Counted from the stretch's first letter, positions 45,999 to 54,535 are shown. The stretch is DNA of 64,000 bases from CAYZXT01 sp964482515 (GCA_964482515.1 CAYZXT010000003.1:91519-155518); one strand, 5' to 3'. Numbers and translations: made by a program. Notes: generated from the letters alone by a model not told the origin.

Positions 45999-46084
45999 CG
46001 CGTTACCCTCGATTGTCACCATGGGAACCATTCAAGTATCTACTTGTATATATATAGCCTGATAAATTCTCCAAATCCACCCTA

Positions 46085-46139
46085 AATTTAACGCTTTTTG
46101 CATGAAGTTCACCTGAACGAGTTGTAAATTAAGTGTAAA
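46085..46139 (-). promoter_or_regulatory. promoter of gene C with TTACA-N6-TTACA direct repeat
   Basis: Minus-strand TTACA at 46138-46134 and 46127-46123, an 11-bp period, then ACTCGTTCAGG...TTCATG, which aligns with the gene A element. A -10-like TAAATT lies at 46090-46085, 32 bases after the second TTACA. A TA-rich run at 46046-46058 is an alternative -10. The leader to the ATG is roughly 80 bases. Confidence 0.6.
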
Positions 46140-46242
46140 TTTCATGAAACCAAGGGTGGACGCCGGCGCTCCTTAATGGGGTGTAATTTCTCGTTTTGAT
46201 TCGGGGTGGGGTGGAAAGAGATCCTTCAACTGCGAAAAAATC

Positions 46243-47484
46243 TTATTTGGCGACGGCGATGGCGCCGCTGATCCTCTTGCCGTCCTTCACGTACTGGTAA
46301 ATATACACACCGCTTTCGACGATCTTCCCCCGATCGTCGCGCCCGTCCCAAATCGTGGTATTCTGCAATGTCCGAACTCGTTGTCCCGTGGCGTCCATGA
46401 TCTCGATGCGCATGTCCGGACCCATATAGCCGAACACCGCCTGGTCGTTACGTCCGTCGGCGTTGCCGGGGGTGATGACCCGCTGCACGGGGCGATAGTC
46501 TTCCGGCAGGAGCGGGATCGCGGGGATGACGCCGTAGATGCTGAAGTGCAGGAGCCGAGTGCTCACAATTTTGGTGTCGATTTTAACGGTGCCGGTCAAA
46601 GGCTGCCAGCCGGTGTCCGTGCAGAGGAATATCTGGGCCAGTTTCTGGTCCTTGTCCGTCCCGTCAATGACGCCGTCCTTGTCACGATCCGGATAGAGCA
46701 TGTTCAGGGTGACGGGGCGTTTGAACACCGTGCCGGAAGGCTTGAATTCATAAACGCTCACCGGCGTCACGCCGTTGAAGGCGGCGCAGAGGGAATTGGG
46801 GATGGAGAGCGGATCGATTTCCCGCGCCGTCACCTTGGTGTTTCCGGTCAATGCGCCCGGAGGGAAGATCAGCCCGGTCCCCGCGTTGCGCCCAAAGGGG
46901 TTCGGAACCATTAGCGCGCCGCCCTCTTCCCCGATGGTCGCCTCGGCGAACCCGCTCACTTCGACAAGGGCGTATCCCGTCGCCGGCCACGAGACGGTGT
47001 TGCTGCTGGCGTCGACCGTTTTCACCTGGACCATGACACCTTCGGAGGTCACCAGTTCGGATGGAACGGTGAATTGGAAGGTACTGGAGACGACATCGGC
47101 GGGAAAAGTCGAAATCAACACGTTCACATTGCTGTCGAAAGTCTTTTTATATAAAAATGTGATTTCCTGGACGCAGCCAAGTGCGCTGGCGTCGCCTGTC
47201 ACGACCAGGCTGGGATCGGAGCCGGAAATTTTACCGATCGGATTGACCGTCAGCACAGGAAAAGAGACCTTCGCCCCGAGCACGACGTTTGTGCAAAGCG
47301 GGTTTACCTGCGGCGGCGCGTCGACGCCAACGTACGCTACGGCATTGACGGATAGGATTGATTCGGATTGATATGCCGCGTCGGCGCGAGCGATGCCCCC
47401 CGCCAGGCAAGCCAGCGCCAGGCATATCGTCCCCATCCCGGACCGGGCGATGGCGGACCAACGATGAGGGGTCGGTATCATCAT
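46243..47484 (-). CDS. exported ZU5/FlgD-type surface protein
   Basis: 413 residues with a signal peptide (positively charged start, then ICLALACLAGGIARADA). The middle has a ZU5-like signature (IGEEGGALMVPNP...GLIFPPGAL...VTAREIDP), followed by a thrombospondin-3-like Ca loop (DRDKDGVIDGTDKD). The C terminus is a FlgD-type Ig fold: ITPGNADGRND, DATGQRVRTL, WDGRDDRGK, SGVYIYQY. This kind of tail is common in exported surface proteins of Gram-negative phyla. The ATG overlaps the stop of the preceding gene by one base (TAATG), so translation is probably coupled. It is the last gene of the 46-51 kb operon. Confidence 0.8.
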   Translation of the reverse strand: MMIPTPHRWSAIARSGMGTICLALACLAGGIARADAAYQSESILSVNAVAYVGVDAPPQVNPLCTNVVLGAKVSFPVLTVNPIGKISGSDPSLVVTGDASALGCVQEITFLYKKTFDSNVNVLISTFPADVVSSTFQFTVPSELVTSEGVMVQVKTVDASSNTVSWPATGYALVEVSGFAEATIGEEGGALMVPNPFGRNAGTGLIFPPGALTGNTKVTAREIDPLSIPNSLCAAFNGVTPVSVYEFKPSGTVFKRPVTLNMLYPDRDKDGVIDGTDKDQKLAQIFLCTDTGWQPLTGTVKIDTKIVSTRLLHFSIYGVIPAIPLLPEDYRPVQRVITPGNADGRNDQAVFGYMGPDMRIEIMDATGQRVRTLQNTTIWDGRDDRGKIVESGVYIYQYVKDGKRISGAIAVAK

Positions 47485-48713
47485 TAGAGCGTGAAAAACT
47501 CCAGGGTCAGCATGCTCGTCCTATAGGTCCTCGGCGTCACCGCCGAGCTAAAATCAGCTCCCAAATAAATGTACAGTGGCGACTTCGTCGCGCCCCAGTT
47601 CACGCCCCAGTTCTTCGGTCCGTCGGAAAAATGAATGCCGTCATGGTCCCAGAAGGTCACGGCGTCTTCTCCATCTAAATAGGCTAACGTGTTCTCAGCG
47701 GGAATGTTCGGGGTGGAGGAATCTTTCAACCATTGAAAACAGGGGAATTGGGAAGCTTGTCCCCCCAATTGGCCTGAGTAGAGTTTGTTGTCCGACCCTT
47801 GGATAATGTTCAGCGTATCGGTCGTTTTGTCGACGACGCGCCAGCACATGGGCAGGCGTTTGGTGGTGTTCGTGGAATCGACCAGCCCGGCGGGATTCGT
47901 CGCGCCGGCGCCTGTGTAACGCGGGTTGGCCGCGGCGGCGGTGTTGTTCGTGTAAATTTGAAGTCCCCAGGGAACAAAGTTTCCGGAGGTCAGGTCCGGA
48001 ATGCTGCCCGGATCAAAGTCCACTTGGATGTATTGGTCAGATGCGACCCATTTGGTGGGCAAGGAGGGAACGTTAAAATTGAACGCACCGACCGGCGCAT
48101 TGTTGGAGCGATTTTTTATGGTGCGGGTAAAAATCACATTGGGGTCGCCGGTTTGCGACCAGCGTACGTTGTCCACATAGAAAGTTCCGGCGGATTGCGC
48201 TGTGATCATGAATGGTGAAGTTATCTGGGAGAATGTTATTCCTTGTCCGGCCAGACTCATTTTGACGTAGGTCCATTGGTTTAAATTTGGAACTTGGCTC
48301 GCTGTTAATTCGCCGGTTAAAATAACTTCCGTAGTGCCATGTTTAACCTTTATTTCTAAATCTCGAGTGCTTGTATAAAGCCAAAAACGGATGTCACCAT
48401 TGGCGAAGGCGCTCAAGTCTTTTGCGACAGTGTAAAAAAGCCCAAATCCCCCCCAATTCTCTGTCCCAGTAATAGTCCTGACGCTGCTTACTCCTTCAGG
48501 TGGCGCAGGTGTTGTCTGGTCAGATATGGAGGCATTTGGTCCCCACGGGAAAAAACTGTTGGTATCCATGCCTGCTTCAGAAAGAATATTCAGAATTGCC
48601 GCTTTTGCAGTCAACGGGAAAGCGAACATGGATATAAGGAGTGGCAACAGAAGCCATCTTAAGCTCCAGCCTCTGATCTTATTCCTCATTTTGTTGTCGT
48701 GTCTCTCGCTCAT
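47484..48713 (-). CDS. exported protein with CBM-like and TPRTY/FTL domains
   Basis: ATG at 48713 (MSERHDNKMRNK) lies 17 bases after the preceding stop and gives 409 residues; a TTG at 48752 would overlap the neighbour and an ATG at 48689 is also possible. A signal peptide (LLLPLLISMFAFPLTAKA) is followed by a jelly-roll-like domain ending FYVDNVRW (about residues 40-170), then a C-terminal domain homologous to the exported protein at 49645-50367. Shared phrases are QIYTNN/QIYTEN, GLVDSTNTTKRLPM/GLVDNTDNTKILPM, GIHFSD/GIHFGP and a TPRTY...FTL end. It could be an adhesin or minor component built on the same scaffold. Confidence 0.75.
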   Translation of the reverse strand: MSERHDNKMRNKIRGWSLRWLLLPLLISMFAFPLTAKAAILNILSEAGMDTNSFFPWGPNASISDQTTPAPPEGVSSVRTITGTENWGGFGLFYTVAKDLSAFANGDIRFWLYTSTRDLEIKVKHGTTEVILTGELTASQVPNLNQWTYVKMSLAGQGITFSQITSPFMITAQSAGTFYVDNVRWSQTGDPNVIFTRTIKNRSNNAPVGAFNFNVPSLPTKWVASDQYIQVDFDPGSIPDLTSGNFVPWGLQIYTNNTAAAANPRYTGAGATNPAGLVDSTNTTKRLPMCWRVVDKTTDTLNIIQGSDNKLYSGQLGGQASQFPCFQWLKDSSTPNIPAENTLAYLDGEDAVTFWDHDGIHFSDGPKNWGVNWGATKSPLYIYLGADFSSAVTPRTYRTSMLTLEFFTL

Positions 48714-48730
48714 TTTTGTCCGGTCCCGAT

Positions 48731-49531
48731 TCACTGTTTTAAGTCTTTCCAAATCTTCCTGGCCTTTTTCTCCGGCAGTGGAACGATCTGCCCGGCCTTG
48801 GTAAGCTTAAAGCCAAAATCCTTTTCCTGCACCTTGTCCCATAACTGTATGCTCACGCGCTGGCGGTAATAGCCCGGCTTCCAGTTGCCTTCCAGCTTGG
48901 CTTGATAGGTCCTCGCCTGCCCGGGAAAAACGGGCCATCCTTCCTGGAAAACGTTCGAGTCGACCACGCGGCCTTTTTTGTCGGCGATCTCCACCTTGCC
49001 CGTGGGCCGCAGATGGATGTTTCCTTTATTGGCCACTTCCACGGCCGCTTCCAATGACCCTTTGTTGTTGCCGATGCCGCATTTCGTGATGACCGCTTCC
49101 GGCCTCTCTGTCCCTTTGACCGTCACGTATATGGACACGCTCATCACCAGATTGACCATGGACTGTTCGCCGTCGTCCGCCGCGAAAGACAGCATTCCCA
49201 TCAGGAACCCGCTGGGCGGCTGGGCCGGCGCAGTTCCGGTCGGGACGCGCACCGTGAATGGAACGATCCTTTTCTCCCCGGGGCGCAACTCAAACTCCGT
49301 ATTTTTCAAATCGAGCCATGTGCTTATAGGATATTCCTTGTTTTCCATCAGCTGGAACCATTCCTTGAGCGACACATGGACGGCCACGGTGGAGGAGGTT
49401 TCATTGTAGGCCTCCACGGTCCCGCTGGCCGATTCGCCCACCGACAGGACGACTTCCTGTCGGGGCGGCGTGATCTGCAGGGCCTCCGCGAAACGGCCGG
49501 AGGCGCAAACGATCAAGGATGAAAAGACCAA
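48731..49531 (-). CDS. periplasmic PapD-like chaperone-type protein
   Basis: About 266 residues from a TTG at 49531. A better start may be an ATC at 49555, in frame, six bases after a perfect AAAGGAG: it would give KNIRFSILVFSSLIVCASGRFAEA, a complete signal peptide. Two Ig-like beta domains follow. The first (QITPPRQEVVLSVGESASGTVEAYNET...PGEKRIVPFTVRVP) has the outline of fimbrial chaperones and related DUF916-like proteins, and the second is VEVANKGNIHLRPTGKVEI. Its place between two exported proteins with the same C-terminal domain suggests it assists their assembly, which is inference. Confidence 0.7.
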   Translation of the reverse strand: MVFSSLIVCASGRFAEALQITPPRQEVVLSVGESASGTVEAYNETSSTVAVHVSLKEWFQLMENKEYPISTWLDLKNTEFELRPGEKRIVPFTVRVPTGTAPAQPPSGFLMGMLSFAADDGEQSMVNLVMSVSIYVTVKGTERPEAVITKCGIGNNKGSLEAAVEVANKGNIHLRPTGKVEIADKKGRVVDSNVFQEGWPVFPGQARTYQAKLEGNWKPGYYRQRVSIQLWDKVQEKDFGFKLTKAGQIVPLPEKKARKIWKDLKQ

Positions 49532-49583
49532 TATCGAAAAACGGATGTTCTTGATGTCAAACTCCTTTGTCCCGATCCCCGCC

Positions 49584-49620
49584 GCCGGAGCCCCCCGCCT
49601 TTTCAGCGAAAGGCTCCGGC
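49584..49620 (-). terminator. intercistronic stem-loop
   Basis: gccggagcc (49584-49592) pairs perfectly with ggctccggc (49612-49620), and an inner gccttt/aaaggc can extend it. It lies 25 bases after the stop of the 240-residue protein gene and just before the chaperone gene. No T-run follows on the minus strand, so it is more likely an attenuator or mRNA-stabilising element that raises the upstream gene's output than a full terminator. Confidence 0.5.
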
Positions 49621-49644
49621 GCAGGAACGAGAACGATCAAACGA

Positions 49645-50367
49645 TTACAGCGTGAACGCCTCGATGCGGATGCGGCCGGAGTACGTGCGCGGCGTGAGCG
49701 CGTTGGTGAAGTTCGCCTGGAAGAACACGTAGTCGATCGCGGGCAACAGGCCGGCGCCGAATTCGGTGTTGGCGGGTCCGAAGTGGATGCCGGTGGCGTT
49801 CTTCACGGTCGCGTAGAGTTCGCCGTTGGACAGAGTGTCCGGCGAGGCGGAACCCGGGTCCTTGAAGTAGAGCCACTGGAAGATCACGTCGGGATCGCCG
49901 GCCGGCGGAACAACGGAGGCCACGCTGACGGTGCTGTTGCGGACCGCCCAAGCCATGGGCAGGATCTTGGTGTTGTCCGTGTTGTCCACGAGACCCGCGA
50001 TGAGCGCGGTCGCGGTGGAAGCCTTCGGCGTGAAGTCCGCCGCGCGGTTTTCCGTGTAGATTTGAATTCCGCCGTTGGCAGCGGTGATGGTGGAATTCAG
50101 CAGGATGTACTGGTCGGCGACCTTCCAGCCCGAGTTCGAGGTGAACGGCAGAGTGATGCCCGTCCAGGAGACGTTGGCCGCGACGGCGTTGTTGCTGACG
50201 TTGCGGACGCTGAGGCTCATCGCGACCTGGCCAGCGCCGCTCAAGACCGCGGACGCCGTCACTGTCGCTTTGCTGACTGTTGCGAATGCGGCCCATGACG
50301 GCACGGCCGCGAACGCGGAAACCGCGCTCAAAACCGTCGCAAGGGCCAATTTTTTTGTGATTCTCAT
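49645..50367 (-). CDS. exported TPRTY/FTL-domain protein, probable major surface subunit
   Basis: 240 residues with a clean signal peptide (MRITKKLALATVLSAVSAFAAVPSWA). The ribosome site AAGGAGGT (50376-50383) is a perfect consensus at eight-base spacing, the strongest in the window. The mature part is Ala/Thr/Ser/Asn-rich beta structure ending LTPRTYSGRIRIEAFTL. The same domain forms the C-terminal half of the protein at 47484-48713. Strong translation signal, a following stem-loop and an adjacent chaperone-like gene suggest an abundant surface or appendage subunit. No known family was recognised. Confidence 0.75.
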   Translation of the reverse strand: MRITKKLALATVLSAVSAFAAVPSWAAFATVSKATVTASAVLSGAGQVAMSLSVRNVSNNAVAANVSWTGITLPFTSNSGWKVADQYILLNSTITAANGGIQIYTENRAADFTPKASTATALIAGLVDNTDNTKILPMAWAVRNSTVSVASVVPPAGDPDVIFQWLYFKDPGSASPDTLSNGELYATVKNATGIHFGPANTEFGAGLLPAIDYVFFQANFTNALTPRTYSGRIRIEAFTL

Positions 50368-50389
50368 TGGGTACTACCTCCTTGTGATG

Positions 50390-51439
50390 CTAGTTAGCTT
50401 TATATTCAGGGGATGAGCTTGTCCATTCCCCCTTTTTAAATTCGTAGACGCCTTGGGTCTTCGGCATCGGCGCCGTTCCAAAACGGGCTGTCAAAGAGAC
50501 GCGGTGGCTTCCCGACGTGTCTTCCACATACAGCGGCATCAGGAAAGTATAGTCGATTTGCATCGCCAGCATGGCCGAAGCGCGGAATTTGTAGCTGAAG
50601 CCGCCGCCGAATTCCCGGGAGTTGAAGCCGGCTCGCAGCGCCATCGTCCGGTTCAGCAGCCAGCTTTCCGCGCCGCCCATCCAGCGCTGCGTCCCGTTCC
50701 GGCTGGACCACTCCAAAGAGGGCGTCAGCATCTTGTAGGTCGGGCTTTCCAGCGCCAGGCCCAGGCGGTATTCGGCGGGCACCCGGTCCGTCTGGGTCAA
50801 GCCGACGTTCGGCTCATTGAGGTTTTTGCCGACGGCCGCCACGCGAAAGCCGGGCAGCATCGCGGGCATGGCTTCCCACTGCATTCCCAGGTCCATGCCG
50901 AGGGCGCCTTTGCTGTGGCCGTTCTGAAACACCGGGTCGGAATTGGTCAGGCTGTCCAGGGTATACCCATGTTCCATGTACTTAACATTGATTCCGACGG
51001 AGAGATTGTCAAGGAGAGAAGAATTGATTTGGCTGAGGCGGGAACCCCAGGAAACGCCGTATGTGTTTTCCTGGTAAAGGCCCTTGGAGTTGAAATTGGC
51101 GATATAGAACCCGAAGTTTCCGGATTTGAGGAATGGTTTCGGGACAAAGCTGATATAACCCAGACCGAGGGACGTCGTGTCGTTGCCGGCGTAAAGTTTA
51201 AGGCCTGAAAACAGTTGCGCGTAGGTGAGAGTGGCTTCGGCTTGCTGGACGCGGGTGATGGCGGCGGGATTGTAGGCCGGGGCGTTGGCGTCGTCGGCCA
51301 GGGCCGAGTACGCTCCGGCGAGACCAGCGGGACGGGCGCCCCAATCGGTATCCTGAAAAGCGGCCCGCAGGCTCAACGGCAGAGCCAGCATCAGGACGCT
51401 CAAGAGAACCCGGTAGTGGAGGCGAATCATTTTTTTCAT
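50390..51439 (-). CDS. PorV-like outer membrane beta-barrel protein
   Basis: 349 residues from the ATG at 51439 (MKKMIRLHYRVLLSVLMLALPLSLRA signal peptide); an upstream in-frame extension to 51592 covers the promoter and is rejected. The mature start DTDWGARPAGLAGAYSALADDANAPAYNPAAI is the hallmark of the PorV/UPF0164/FadL-like group, and the rest alternates polar and apolar residues with aromatic-ended strands (GFYIANFN, LGLALESPTY, FGGGFSYKFRA, IDYTFLMPLY). PorV-type barrels serve export or surface attachment in type IX-like systems. First gene of the five-gene operon. Confidence 0.8.
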   Translation of the reverse strand: MKKMIRLHYRVLLSVLMLALPLSLRAAFQDTDWGARPAGLAGAYSALADDANAPAYNPAAITRVQQAEATLTYAQLFSGLKLYAGNDTTSLGLGYISFVPKPFLKSGNFGFYIANFNSKGLYQENTYGVSWGSRLSQINSSLLDNLSVGINVKYMEHGYTLDSLTNSDPVFQNGHSKGALGMDLGMQWEAMPAMLPGFRVAAVGKNLNEPNVGLTQTDRVPAEYRLGLALESPTYKMLTPSLEWSSRNGTQRWMGGAESWLLNRTMALRAGFNSREFGGGFSYKFRASAMLAMQIDYTFLMPLYVEDTSGSHRVSLTARFGTAPMPKTQGVYEFKKGEWTSSSPEYKAN

Positions 51440-51478
51440 CGTGACCCCGTCGTCATTTGAAGCGTTTCTCGTATCCAT

Positions 51479-51533
51479 ACAGTACAAAAATGAGACAGAA
51501 GACTCTCTGAAGAAACTGTAAAATGGTTGTAAA
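51479..51533 (-). promoter_or_regulatory. promoter of the surface operon with TTACA-N6-TTACA direct repeat
   Basis: Minus-strand TTACA at 51532-51528 and 51521-51517, an 11-bp period, then GTTTCTTCAG. A weak -10-like TACTGT is at 51484-51479, 32 bases after the second TTACA, the same spacing as for gene C. This ties the PorV-like operon to the three giant genes. Confidence 0.55.
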
Positions 51534-51713
51534 AGAATTCGCGGGAGAAAATGCCGGAAGGCGTTGATTTCGAGCGAAAAACCGCTTAACACGCCACGAC
51601 GTCCAATACTTTCAAATCCCCCAAAGCTCGACGGAAACGCGGTATTCTAGCAGATAATCGAATTCGCATCTAGTCCTAGGCCCGGTTGTAGGATGTGAGG
51701 GGGCGGGAAATGG

Positions 51714-52817
51714 TTACTCTAAACGTTTGTGGAATTTTAGGACGCTCAAAACCATGATGAAAACCGCCATTAAGCAAAGGGGCCATATTTGGGGCCATAA
51801 ATCGACGAATCCCAACCCTTTCAGAATGACCCCGCGCACGATCTTGAGGTAATACGTCAGCGGGATCAAATATCCCGCGAGGCGGATGATGGCCGGCATG
51901 GTTTCCCGGGGGAAAATGAACCCCGAAAGCAGGATGGACGGCGGAATGAAGAACATCACGATCTGCGTCGCCTGCGGCTGCGTCTCCGCCACCGTCGAGG
52001 CCCAAAGGCCGATCCCAAGACAGACCACGATGAAAAGCAGGGTCAAAACATATAACGTGAGCACGCTCCCCCGGATGGGCAACGCGAAAAGAAAGTGGGC
52101 CGCGGTCAGCACGATGGTGGCGATGATCAGCCCGATGACGACGTAGGGCAGCATTTTCCCGATCATCAGCTCGATGGGTTTAATGGGCGTGACCAGGAGC
52201 TGTTCGATGTTCCCCTTCTCTTTTTCCCGCACCACGGCTCCGGCCGTGATCATGGGGATCAACAGTTGCAGCAGAAGCCCCACCACGCCGGGGACCATGA
52301 AGAAGGAGCTTTTCAGGTCCGGGTTGTACCACATGCGCGCCCGGAACTCGATGGGCACCACCGGAACGGGCAGAAGTTTTTCCTTCAGCATGAACGCCTG
52401 CACGACGGCCTGTCCCGTGTTCATGGCGGTGTTGGCGGGATTGGAATCGGACCCGTCGATCAGGATCTGGAGCGGCGCGCCGCGTCCGGAAAGCACGTCC
52501 TTGGCGAAGTCCGGCGGAATGTGGAGCCCGACCTTGGCCGTGCCTCTGTCCAGCGCCCGGCGGACCTCGGATTGGCTTTGGGTTTTCAGGACGATGTCGA
52601 AGTAGGAGGATTGAACGAAGGCATCGGCGAGCCGGCGGCTCAGGGGGCTTTGGTCCTCGTCGTAGAGCACCGTGGCGAGATGCTTGACGTCCATGTTGAT
52701 GCCGTAGCCGTAGATCAATAGTTGGATCAGCGGCATCATGACGATCAGGCCCAGCGTGCGGCGGTCGCGCAGGATGTGGATCACTTCTTTCCGGAATATG
52801 GCGAGGATCGCTTGCAT
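51714..52817 (-). CDS. ABC-2 type exporter permease
   Basis: 367 residues, the usual size for YhhJ/YbhR/YbhS-type permeases. One N-terminal span (TLGLIVMMPLIQLLIYGYGINMD), a large periplasmic loop (about 50-170), then five spans at the C-terminal half (FFMVPGVVGLLLQLLI, LPYVVIGLIIATIVLTAAHFLF, LYVLTLLFIVVCLGIGLWAS, IVMFFIPPSILLSGFIFP and a last one near the end), with the conserved EKEKGNIEQLLVTPI coupling segment. It begins three bases after the ATPase gene's stop. Only one permease is present, so it would work as a homodimer. Confidence 0.9.
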   Translation of the reverse strand: MQAILAIFRKEVIHILRDRRTLGLIVMMPLIQLLIYGYGINMDVKHLATVLYDEDQSPLSRRLADAFVQSSYFDIVLKTQSQSEVRRALDRGTAKVGLHIPPDFAKDVLSGRGAPLQILIDGSDSNPANTAMNTGQAVVQAFMLKEKLLPVPVVPIEFRARMWYNPDLKSSFFMVPGVVGLLLQLLIPMITAGAVVREKEKGNIEQLLVTPIKPIELMIGKMLPYVVIGLIIATIVLTAAHFLFALPIRGSVLTLYVLTLLFIVVCLGIGLWASTVAETQPQATQIVMFFIPPSILLSGFIFPRETMPAIIRLAGYLIPLTYYLKIVRGVILKGLGFVDLWPQIWPLCLMAVFIMVLSVLKFHKRLE

Positions 52818-52820
52818 GGG

Positions 52821-53753
52821 CTAGGAAATCAGGGCGAAGACGTCTTCGAGCGAGGCGGCGATGGGATGGATGCCGACGATTTCAATCCCGTTTTCCGCGG
52901 CCGAGCGCCGGATCTGTTCCTGGGCCGCGGCCGTGTCCTTCACGTTCACGTGGAGCGTCGTTCCGTAGGCCGTAAGGCCCGTCACGTCGGGCAGCGTTTG
53001 GAACAGATGGGAGGCTTTCAACAGCGGCTGGCATTCCACTTCCAGCACTTTCCCCTTGAGCCGGTCCTTCAGTTCCTGGGGCGGGCCGATCTGCAGAAGT
53101 TTTCCCTGGCTGATGATGGCGATGTGGTTGCAGCGCTCGGCTTCTTCCATGTAGTGGGTCGTGACGAATAGCGCCACGCCCTGCCCGGCCAGTTGATAGA
53201 GCAATTCCCAGACGGTGCGGCGCGAGAGCGGGTCCAGCCCGGCGGTGGGTTCGTCCAAGAAAACGATCCGCGGATTGTGGAGGATGGAATTGGCGAGAGC
53301 CAGCCGCTGCTTCCATCCACCGGAGAGAGTTCCTGCCAATTGGTTCTGCCTGTCGCCCAACCCGGTGGTGGCGAAGACGTCGTCGATCCGTTTTCGCAGC
53401 GCGGCCGGACGCAGGCCGTAAACGCGCCCGTAAAATTCCAGATTTTCCCGCACGGTCAGGTCCGCGTAGAGGCTGAACCTCTGCGACACGTAGCCGATGG
53501 ATTCTTTGACGCGCTCGGAGTCCTTGTCCACGTCCAGCCCGTCCACCATGGCGGTGCCTTCCGTCGGCTCCAAAATTCCGCATAGCATCCGGATGGTGGT
53601 GCTTTTCCCCGCGCCGTTGGCGCCGAGGTAGCCGAAAATTTCGCCGTAGCCCACCTGGAAGCTTATGTTGTTAACGGCGGTGAGGCTGCCGAAGCGGCGG
53701 GTGAGGCCCTGGGCGTCGATGGCAAGATCGGTTTTAGGGTGAGGTCGTTTCAA
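52821..53753 (-). CDS. ABC exporter ATP-binding protein
   Basis: 310 residues from a TTG at 53753 overlapping the stop of the HlyD-like gene (TTGA). The longer open frame to 54008 is out-of-frame sequence of that neighbour and lacks ABC features. Walker A GANGAGKST, Q-loop YVSQRFSLY, signature LSGGWKQRLALA, Walker B IVFLDEPTAGLDP and H-loop TTH are all intact. The C-terminal about 90 residues form the regulatory tail common in YbhF-type ATPases. It powers the permease at 51714-52817. Confidence 0.92.
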   Translation of the reverse strand: MKRPHPKTDLAIDAQGLTRRFGSLTAVNNISFQVGYGEIFGYLGANGAGKSTTIRMLCGILEPTEGTAMVDGLDVDKDSERVKESIGYVSQRFSLYADLTVRENLEFYGRVYGLRPAALRKRIDDVFATTGLGDRQNQLAGTLSGGWKQRLALANSILHNPRIVFLDEPTAGLDPLSRRTVWELLYQLAGQGVALFVTTHYMEEAERCNHIAIISQGKLLQIGPPQELKDRLKGKVLEVECQPLLKASHLFQTLPDVTGLTAYGTTLHVNVKDTAAAQEQIRRSAAENGIEIVGIHPIAASLEDVFALIS

Positions 53754-54436
53754 TGGAGCGTGATGTCGGCGGCCACGCCGGGGCGCAGGGCGGGGTGCCC
53801 TTCGTCCAACGTCACTTTGACGGCGAAGGTCTGCGTCACGCGCTCCTCGACGGTTTGGACGTTGCGCGGCGTGTACTCGGCCATCGGCGACACATAGCTC
53901 ACGTGCCCCTTGAAGGTTTTGTCGATGCCGTCGAAGCGGAGACCAGCGGGTTGGTCCAGGGTGATTTGATTGATGCGGCCCTCCGGGATGTAGACCCGCA
54001 CCCACCATTGGGAGGTGTCGCCGATGACCGCGACCGAATTGCCCGCGGCCACGACTTCTCCGGTCTCATGGGTCTTGATCAGGACGATCCCGTCCACGGG
54101 AGAGACGATCTGTTGGTCATCCAACGTGAGCTTGGCCTGTTCGACGGCCTGTTCCGTGCCGCCGCCCTGTTTGAACAGACGCTGGGCGCGCTCGTAATCC
54201 TTCTGCGCCTGGTCGTAACGCTCCATCGTAGCCAGGAGTTGGCCCTGTTTGATGGGCTGCCCTTCCTCAAAAAACAGTTTCACCAAACGGCCCGGCACCC
54301 GGGCGCCCACGGAATGCTCGGTGATTTCCAGCGTCCCCGACAGCGGCGGAAAAGCCCCTGAGTCTTTTTTCTGGCAAGCCGCCAGAGCGAGTCCGATGGT
54401 CAGAAATACGACTGAGAATGCGCGCTGTCCGTTCAT
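53750..54436 (-). CDS. HlyD-family membrane fusion lipoprotein
   Basis: 228 residues. The signal peptide ends in a lipobox (LALAAC with Cys 21), so it is probably anchored as a lipoprotein. GTLEITEHSVGARVPGRLVKLFFEEGQPIKQGQLLA is the first lipoyl-like half; a short coiled coil (DQAQKDYERAQRLFKQ...AKLTLDD) and the second half (IVSPVDGIVLIKTHETGEVVAAG) follow, then the beta-barrel. A GGGAGAG ribosome site precedes the ATG. With the following ATPase and permease it forms a YbhG/F/S-like drug or lipid exporter; the outer membrane partner is not in the window. Confidence 0.9.
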   Translation of the reverse strand: MNGQRAFSVVFLTIGLALAACQKKDSGAFPPLSGTLEITEHSVGARVPGRLVKLFFEEGQPIKQGQLLATMERYDQAQKDYERAQRLFKQGGGTEQAVEQAKLTLDDQQIVSPVDGIVLIKTHETGEVVAAGNSVAVIGDTSQWWVRVYIPEGRINQITLDQPAGLRFDGIDKTFKGHVSYVSPMAEYTPRNVQTVEERVTQTFAVKVTLDEGHPALRPGVAADITLH

Positions 54437-54535
54437 GAGGTTCTCTCCCGTTTCGCCGTCATGAAAACGACGGTGTCATCAGCGTTAGGATACCAAAATA
54501 TTTCATCGTCATTTTATAGAGACCCAAAAACATGC

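Noticed and set aside
46046..46058. TATATATATA run as a main promoter or replication signal
   Set aside because: It may serve as an alternative -10 but has no matching -35, and there are no DnaA-box clusters or neighbouring replication genes.
44823..46085. 420-codon plus-strand frame opposite the start of gene C
   Set aside because: It covers the conserved Tiki-like domain and the promoter of gene C on the opposite strand and shows no domain of its own.
53754..54008. N-terminal extension of the ABC ATPase
   Set aside because: The extension is Arg/Pro/His-rich sequence out of frame with the HlyD-like gene; ABC homology begins at the TTG at 53753.
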